From NCBI GenBank assembly GCA_937129145.1, contig CAKZMU010000086.1:48633-112632 (forward strand): DNA of 64,000 nucleotides. Direction: 5' to 3'. Every line of letters begins with the position of its first letter. Within the stretch, counting starts at the first letter, position 1. Below the pieces are notes generated by a model. The model saw only the letters and a list, made by a program, of their open reading frames with translations, made no database searches and was not told the DNA's origin. Below, in pieces: positions 60,097 through 64,000 of this stretch. Made by a program: the position numbers and the translations under genes. The DNA is from an uncultured Lacinutrix sp. (GTDB lineage Bacteria; Bacteroidota; Bacteroidia; Flavobacteriales; Flavobacteriaceae).

Positions 60097-60627
60097 TTAC
60101 ACATCGAGCATCGTCCTGAGCTCGTTAATACATTGTCTATTTCTTGTTTTAATAGTGCCAATTGGCATTTCTAATGTTTTAGAGGCTTCCTTTTGGGTAT
60201 AACCTTTAAAGTATAGCAACTCGATAACTTGTTTACATTTATCTGCAAGTTTGGTTACAAATTTAGTGATGCCAATGGCGTCTGTTTTGTTGTCCAAACT
60301 TTCATTGTTTTGTAAGATATCTACGAAAAAATCGGCGTTGAGGTTTTTGTTTAAATTTTTAAAGTTTTTAGACCGTGTTTTATCGATGGCTGCATTGCGT
60401 GCTATGTTTAAAATCCACGTAAAAAAACGCCCCTTTTTAACCGAATAGGTATCCGATTTATGCCATACTTTTACAAACACATCTTGCATTAATTCTTCGG
60501 CAATTTCATTATCTCTAACAATATTGAAAATTACCCCATGCATGCTCTCACTATACATATTGTACAGTGTTTCAAAAGCCTTAACGTCTTTTTCTTGAAA
60601 TTTAGAAACGAGTTGTTCTAGTTGCAT
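60097..60627 (-). CDS. ECF sigma factor of the SigK/RskA type
   Basis: A 176-residue sigma factor with region 2 (AFETLYNMYSESMHGVIFNI, ELMQDVFVKVWHKSDTYSVK, GRFFTWILNIARNAAIDKTR) and region 4 (FVTKLADKCKQVIELLYFKG, ASKTLEMPIGTIKTRNRQCI). The partner anti-sigma is encoded 2 bp downstream. It begins 62 bp after the SOD gene ends, so it could be expressed with it or separately. Targets are not known. Confidence 0.93.
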   Translation of the reverse strand: MQLEQLVSKFQEKDVKAFETLYNMYSESMHGVIFNIVRDNEIAEELMQDVFVKVWHKSDTYSVKKGRFFTWILNIARNAAIDKTRSKNFKNLNKNLNADFFVDILQNNESLDNKTDAIGITKFVTKLADKCKQVIELLYFKGYTQKEASKTLEMPIGTIKTRNRQCINELRTMLDV

Positions 60628-60689
60628 GTATGGTTTTACGAATTATTAAAAAAAGCTGCTCTCGCAACTTTTTATTTGAGGATGTTATT

Positions 60690-61286
60690 TTATTGAATTA
60701 CACCGCCACAACTAATTCTGCCACCAGCGGCACCAGTTGGTTGCGTTGTGAAATCATCGGTTCCTTCGTGTATAATAATGCCTTTCCCTAAAATATCTTT
60801 AGTTTCGTCACCACAGCCAATACACCATTCGTCGGTAGAAAAGGTGTACGTTGCTTTTCCGTTATCACTAGCTGTAAAGTTTCCAATATCACCTTTATGG
60901 TAGCCTTCGGCAGCTCCCCATTTTCCATGTGGTTGTCCTGTTGGGTTCCAATGTCCTCCAGTTGATGTACCATCTTCAGCAGAACAATCACTTTTTTCAT
61001 GCAAATGAATAGCGTGTTCACCAGGTTCAAGTCCACTTACTGTTAATAACATGCTAACGCTTTCTCCATTATTTTCAAAGACAACATTACCTTTGGCAGT
61101 ACTACCGCTTTTTGGGTTGAGAGCTACCCATAAATCACCTCCATCATAAGAGTTTTGAGTGGTTGTTTCGTTATTATCGGTGGTTTCTACTTCAGTTTCT
61201 GTAGTATTGGTTTCTTTTTTGTCAGACTTACAAGAAGTAGCAAATGCTAACGATATAGCCAGAGCAAAAACAGATACTTTTTTCAT
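60690..61286 (-). CDS. Cu/Zn superoxide dismutase lipoprotein
   Basis: A 198-residue lipoprotein (signal ending FATSC). The Cu/Zn SOD domain has the copper and zinc His ligands in HAIHLHEKSDC, GGHWNPTGQPHGKWG and GIIIHEGTDDF, and the disulfide Cys pair in SDC and ISCGG. An acidic Glu/Thr/Asp linker follows the lipid. It removes superoxide in the periplasm. A WCIGCGDE insertion with two extra cysteines before GKGIIIH is unusual. Confidence 0.93.
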   Translation of the reverse strand: MKKVSVFALAISLAFATSCKSDKKETNTTETEVETTDNNETTTQNSYDGGDLWVALNPKSGSTAKGNVVFENNGESVSMLLTVSGLEPGEHAIHLHEKSDCSAEDGTSTGGHWNPTGQPHGKWGAAEGYHKGDIGNFTASDNGKATYTFSTDEWCIGCGDETKDILGKGIIIHEGTDDFTTQPTGAAGGRISCGGVIQ

Positions 61287-61386
61287 ATTAAATAGGTTTT
61301 TGTTTATTAGTGAAAGTTAAGTAATATTTATGTATTAGCAAATTTGGTGTATGACATTAATCATATTTTATTTTGATTATTAGCAA

Positions 61387-61394
61387 TATATTTG
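61387..61394 (+). promoter_or_regulatory. -7 promoter element (TATATTTG) of the universal stress protein gene
   Basis: TATATTTG matches TAnnTTTG, 76 bp before the ATG. A TTTG at 61372-61375 is only 11 bp upstream, too near for a -33 element. The long leader is AT-rich and has no clear structure. Confidence 0.45.
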
Positions 61395-61469
61395 ATTTAT
61401 AAAGAAATGGTTCTCGTTTGTTGGCAGCATTTTTTTCGATGATTATTTAAACACTAAAAAAGTACTATT

Positions 61470-62303
61470 ATGAAAAAAATTATTGTACCTATAGATTTTT
61501 CGGAGCACTCAGAGTATGCTTTGAAAACAGCTGCAAAACTTGCAAAAAGAAGTAATGCAGAACTTTTAGCATTGCACATGTTAGAAATGTCGGATGTAAT
61601 TCTTACCAAAAGCGATTCTGAACAGCAACAAAAAGCACTATTCTTTTTAAAATTAGTTGAGCAAAGATTTGAAACGTTTTTGGATAAAGATTATTTAAAA
61701 GATGTTAATATTACGCCCATTGTAAAGCATTTTAAAGTGTTTAGTGAGGTAAATGATGTCGCCGAAGAACACGATGCAGATTTGATAGTTATGGGCTCAC
61801 ATGGAACTAGTGGTTTTACTGAATTTTTTGTGGGTTCTAATACAGAACGCGTTGTAAGAAATTCTGAAACTCCTGTGCTAGTTATTAAAAATGAAATAAA
61901 AGATATTGATTTTGGCACCGCTATATTTGCTACTAATTTTGAAGAAGAAAATGTACGTCCTTATTTAAACGCAACAAGTATGTTTGAGGCATTAGGTGCA
62001 AAACTAATGTTGTTATATGTAAACTTGCCAAACGAACATTTTAAAAGCTCTGTTGAGATAGAGAAAAAAATAGCTAAATTTTTATTGACAGCCGATGGTA
62101 ATTTAGATAAACTTGATGATGTTGCTTACCAAGCAGATTATACTGTAGAACAAGGCGTCATGAATTATGCTAATAAAGTTGGGGCAGATATAATTGCGAT
62201 ACCTACTCATGGACGTAAAGGAATTTCACATTTTTTTGCTGGAAGCATAGGTGAAGATATCGCTAACCATTCTCCATTGCCAGTCATAACATTTATGATT
62301 TAA
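61470..62303 (+). CDS. tandem universal stress protein
   Basis: A 277-residue protein with two UspA domains: the first over 1-138 (KKIIVPIDFSEHSEYALKTA, LIVMGSHGTSGFTEFFVGSN) and the second over about 147-277 (FGTAIFATNFEEENVRPYLN, IIAIPTHGRKGISHFFAGSI). Both have a G-2x-G-9x-G(S/N)-type nucleotide loop. USPs bind ATP in stress response and growth arrest. The gene is divergent from the SOD gene with 183 bp between starts. Confidence 0.93.
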   Translation: MKKIIVPIDFSEHSEYALKTAAKLAKRSNAELLALHMLEMSDVILTKSDSEQQQKALFFLKLVEQRFETFLDKDYLKDVNITPIVKHFKVFSEVNDVAEEHDADLIVMGSHGTSGFTEFFVGSNTERVVRNSETPVLVIKNEIKDIDFGTAIFATNFEEENVRPYLNATSMFEALGAKLMLLYVNLPNEHFKSSVEIEKKIAKFLLTADGNLDKLDDVAYQADYTVEQGVMNYANKVGADIIAIPTHGRKGISHFFAGSIGEDIANHSPLPVITFMI

Positions 62304-62467
62304 TAAAAGATATAAGACCGCTTTGCTGTTAGAATCAAGAATAAAGGCTTAGATGGTAACTAATTGAAAAACAGCACGGTAATATGGCTTACTTGGGATG
62401 TATTTTGTGTTTCCTATCACTTTAAAAGCAAAGGGTCATTTTTGTAATTAGTATTCAAAATCTTTTT

Positions 62468-63175
62468 TTATGAAGTCACACAATCCATAGCAGTATTTGC
62501 CATATCGTGCATAGGAGCAGGAGAGAGGTAAGGTATTCCTAGACCTAGCCCTCTAATAATAAATAGTGCGCCAATAATTACTACAAAAACTGGAATAGCT
62601 TTTTGAATACGTTGCCTCACGTTTCCTTTTAAAAACTGACTAAAATAAATGGCTGTAGTCATTAACGGAATAGTTCCTAGTCCAAAAACAAGCATGTACA
62701 AACTTCCTTGGAGTGCATTTCCAGATGCTATCGCTGCAAAAACTGCCATATAAACCAATCCGCAGGGTAAAAATCCATTTAAGAAACCAATAGTTAAAAA
62801 GGTGTCAGGGGTTTTCTTTTGCAGCTCTTTTCCTAAAGCACTTTTAACTCTAGAAATGAGTTTGTAGATAGGTTTTGAAAAGTTATACTTATTAAAAGTT
62901 TGGTAAGGAATTAATATTACCAAAATCATTAAAACCCCAATAATAATTGATAATTGCTGTTGTAAACCAAATATATAAAGCCCTTTTCCAACTAAGCCAA
63001 AAATCAACCCAATGATGCTATAAGATAGCAATCTACCAAAGTGATAGATAGCAATTTGAGATGCTTTTTTTACAGAATTTGTTCTATCAACAGGAAGCAT
63101 AAAAGCAATAGGGCCACACATGCCAACGCAATGAAAACTCCCTAATAACCCTAATGCTAATGCCGAAAGTAACAT
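62468..63175 (-). CDS. SafE/DsbD_2-type membrane protein of the cbb3 oxidase assembly operon
   Basis: A 235-residue protein with six or seven helices. Helix 1 carries FHCVGMCGPI (HCxxxCG), a likely metal-binding motif of the sulfite-exporter-like proteins linked to cbb3 oxidase, and a later GFLNGFLPCGLVY shows a second Cys motif. It probably helps copper delivery or redox tasks for oxidase assembly. The family is often listed as TauE/SafE; sulfite export is not implied. It follows ccoH by one base. Confidence 0.85.
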   Translation of the reverse strand: MLLSALALGLLGSFHCVGMCGPIAFMLPVDRTNSVKKASQIAIYHFGRLLSYSIIGLIFGLVGKGLYIFGLQQQLSIIIGVLMILVILIPYQTFNKYNFSKPIYKLISRVKSALGKELQKKTPDTFLTIGFLNGFLPCGLVYMAVFAAIASGNALQGSLYMLVFGLGTIPLMTTAIYFSQFLKGNVRQRIQKAIPVFVVIIGALFIIRGLGLGIPYLSPAPMHDMANTAMDCVTS

Positions 63176-63176
63176 G

Positions 63177-63623
63177 TTAATAAATTATATCTTCTTTAAA
63201 TAAATAAGATTTTCCGTTATATTGCCAATCAACTTTAATGTTCCAACGACCATCTACCAAACGCTTGTCAGGTATGAGCAAATGTGATTTAGACAGTGAA
63301 AGTGTAGTTTCAAAATCTAATTGTTTGTTAGATGGTCTATATAGGAACAAGTTTCCTGTGATTTTTTCTGGTTCAATATCTTCTGGGAAATACACAACTA
63401 AGCCTTCATTGGTTTTTTTGTACATAATGTTTTTAGAAAGCGACTTAGCGTTATTTTCTTTATCGATATCTGTTTGGTATTCAAGCTCTGCTTTGTAGTA
63501 ATCTTCGGTAACTAAATCATGATTATACTTATTGTTTGTAGTCATGTTAATTACAAAGTATAGGATAAAGGCAATAAAGCCAATAAAAGCCAGTACAATT
63601 CCTGTTCCCCAGTTTAGTTTCAT
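63177..63623 (-). CDS. ccoH: FixH/CcoH cbb3 oxidase assembly protein
   Basis: A 148-residue protein with one N-terminal membrane helix (about 6-26) and a periplasmic beta domain. The FixH features are GTGIVLAFIGFIAFILYFVI and DLVTEDYYKAELEYQTDID near the start, and DGRWNIKVDWQYNGKSYLFK at the end. CcoH binds nascent cbb3 subunits during assembly. It is 11 bp after ccoG and one base before the SafE-like gene. Confidence 0.9.
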   Translation of the reverse strand: MKLNWGTGIVLAFIGFIAFILYFVINMTTNNKYNHDLVTEDYYKAELEYQTDIDKENNAKSLSKNIMYKKTNEGLVVYFPEDIEPEKITGNLFLYRPSNKQLDFETTLSLSKSHLLIPDKRLVDGRWNIKVDWQYNGKSYLFKEDIIY

Positions 63624-63634
63624 TTTAGTGTTTT

Positions 63635-64000
63635 TTAATTATAACTCCTTGGCCCTAAAAAGTTTGCGCTTGTAGTTTCAATGAGTTTACCATCGGCATA
63701 AACGCCTATTTTAATCGTATTTCTATCTCCAGATAATTTAGAGTTGTCTATTTCTATAAATATAGTTCCTTCGGTCATTCCTTGTGCTGGAACTACAAAA
63801 ACATCGTGTGTGGATACCAGTTTAATAGTACCCTCATGCGACATAAGCTTTAAACTTACATCATTAATTTCTTCGGTTGTTTTATTTACCAATTTATAAG
63901 TAAATACATTGCTAATTATATTGTTGTCTTTACGTTCATAGAGCTGACCTGGAAGTCTAAGCACTCTTGCTTCCACATCATTTCTTAAAAATAGCATGCC
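63635..64000 (-). CDS. ccoG: cytochrome c oxidase accessory protein CcoG, C-terminal part
   Basis: Only the last 121 residues are in the window; the gene continues beyond 64000. The visible part matches the Ig-like FixG C-domain: FLRNDVEARVLRLPGQLYER, then FTYKLVNKTTEEINDVSLKL and KIGVYADGKLIETTSANFLG. CcoG is a ferredoxin-like cupric reductase that helps copper enter the cbb3 oxidase. An internal ATG at 63997 is only a codon in the larger frame. Confidence 0.88.
   Translation of the reverse strand, partial: GMLFLRNDVEARVLRLPGQLYERKDNNIISNVFTYKLVNKTTEEINDVSLKLMSHEGTIKLVSTHDVFVVPAQGMTEGTIFIEIDNSKLSGDRNTIKIGVYADGKLIETTSANFLGPRSYN

Noticed and set aside
1..64000. CRISPR arrays, insertion sequences, prophage genes, rRNA genes, replication origin
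   Set aside because: None seen: no regularly spaced repeats with spacers, no transposase or integrase genes, no rRNA segments, no DnaA-box cluster.

Overview
The window is a piece of a low-GC chromosome from a marine-type member of the Flavobacteriaceae (Bacteroidota). Support for this: a type IX secretion C-terminal domain, TonB-dependent receptors with carboxypeptidase-like N-domains, many short lipoprotein signals, promoters of the TAnnTTTG type, almost no Shine-Dalgarno sites, and conserved flavobacterial families such as the LETM1-related biofilm protein, DUF2807, 2TM domain and MoxR/DUF58 clusters. Coding density is high. I see no phage, insertion sequence, CRISPR array or rRNA. There is one tRNA gene, tRNA-Pro(TGG).

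Layout. 1-3363 (minus): udk, a DivIC/FtsB-like divisome protein and the small subunit of methylmalonyl-CoA mutase (cut by the window edge), plus a secreted sugar dehydrogenase. 3653-3730: tRNA-Pro. 3945-9640 (plus): a membrane-anchored TPR regulator, a candidate 34-residue protein, a histidine-rich TPR protein, an SCO1-type copper chaperone, a METTL7-like methyltransferase and a small membrane protein. This looks like an uncharacterised copper or thiol system. 9785-11352: a T9SS cargo protein and a membrane protein. 11385-16709 (minus): an envelope-stress style cluster (two DUF2807 proteins, a TraB/TIKI-like protein, PspC, PadR, DUF4870). 18567-20090: divergent oxyR and dps. 20177-28318: DUF2141, then the MoxR/DUF58/DUF4350/DUF4129/SpoIIM/RDD cluster.

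28318-33808: TRIC channel, a cyclophilin and a NUDIX enzyme head to head, an unusual acyltransferase, a sigma factor with a membrane partner, and NDH-2. 33834-44927: an M55 aminopeptidase, a TonB-dependent receptor, a stand-alone TonB-C-like lipoprotein, nitrilase, cyclophilin, a lipoprotein RidA, an M28 peptidase, a TonB protein and others. 44931-50833: a serine hydrolase and a TPR/LytS/2TM/2TM/DUF2306/LytTR operon. 50845-55388 (minus): ACT, J-domain, lipoprotein, PLP decarboxylase, DUF1456 and LETM1-related genes. 55536-58609: DUF4331 split over two genes, a TPR lipoprotein and a receptor-tail-like protein. 58736-64000: GNAT, anti-sigma and sigma factors, Cu/Zn SOD, a universal stress protein, and the 3' end of a cbb3 oxidase assembly operon (ccoG-ccoH-SafE).

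The strongest new regulatory signal is a pair of near-identical LytTR-type direct repeats (34804-34833 and 46817-46846). Each has a 12-bp gap between half-sites and lies exactly 42 bp before a TTTG -7 element. They sit upstream of the TonB-dependent receptor and of the operon encoding the LytTR regulator, so the two loci probably form one regulon. Other notable points are CAGT-rich arrays directly after three stop codons, a decayed copy of a decarboxylase tail, and several enzymes with altered key motifs.
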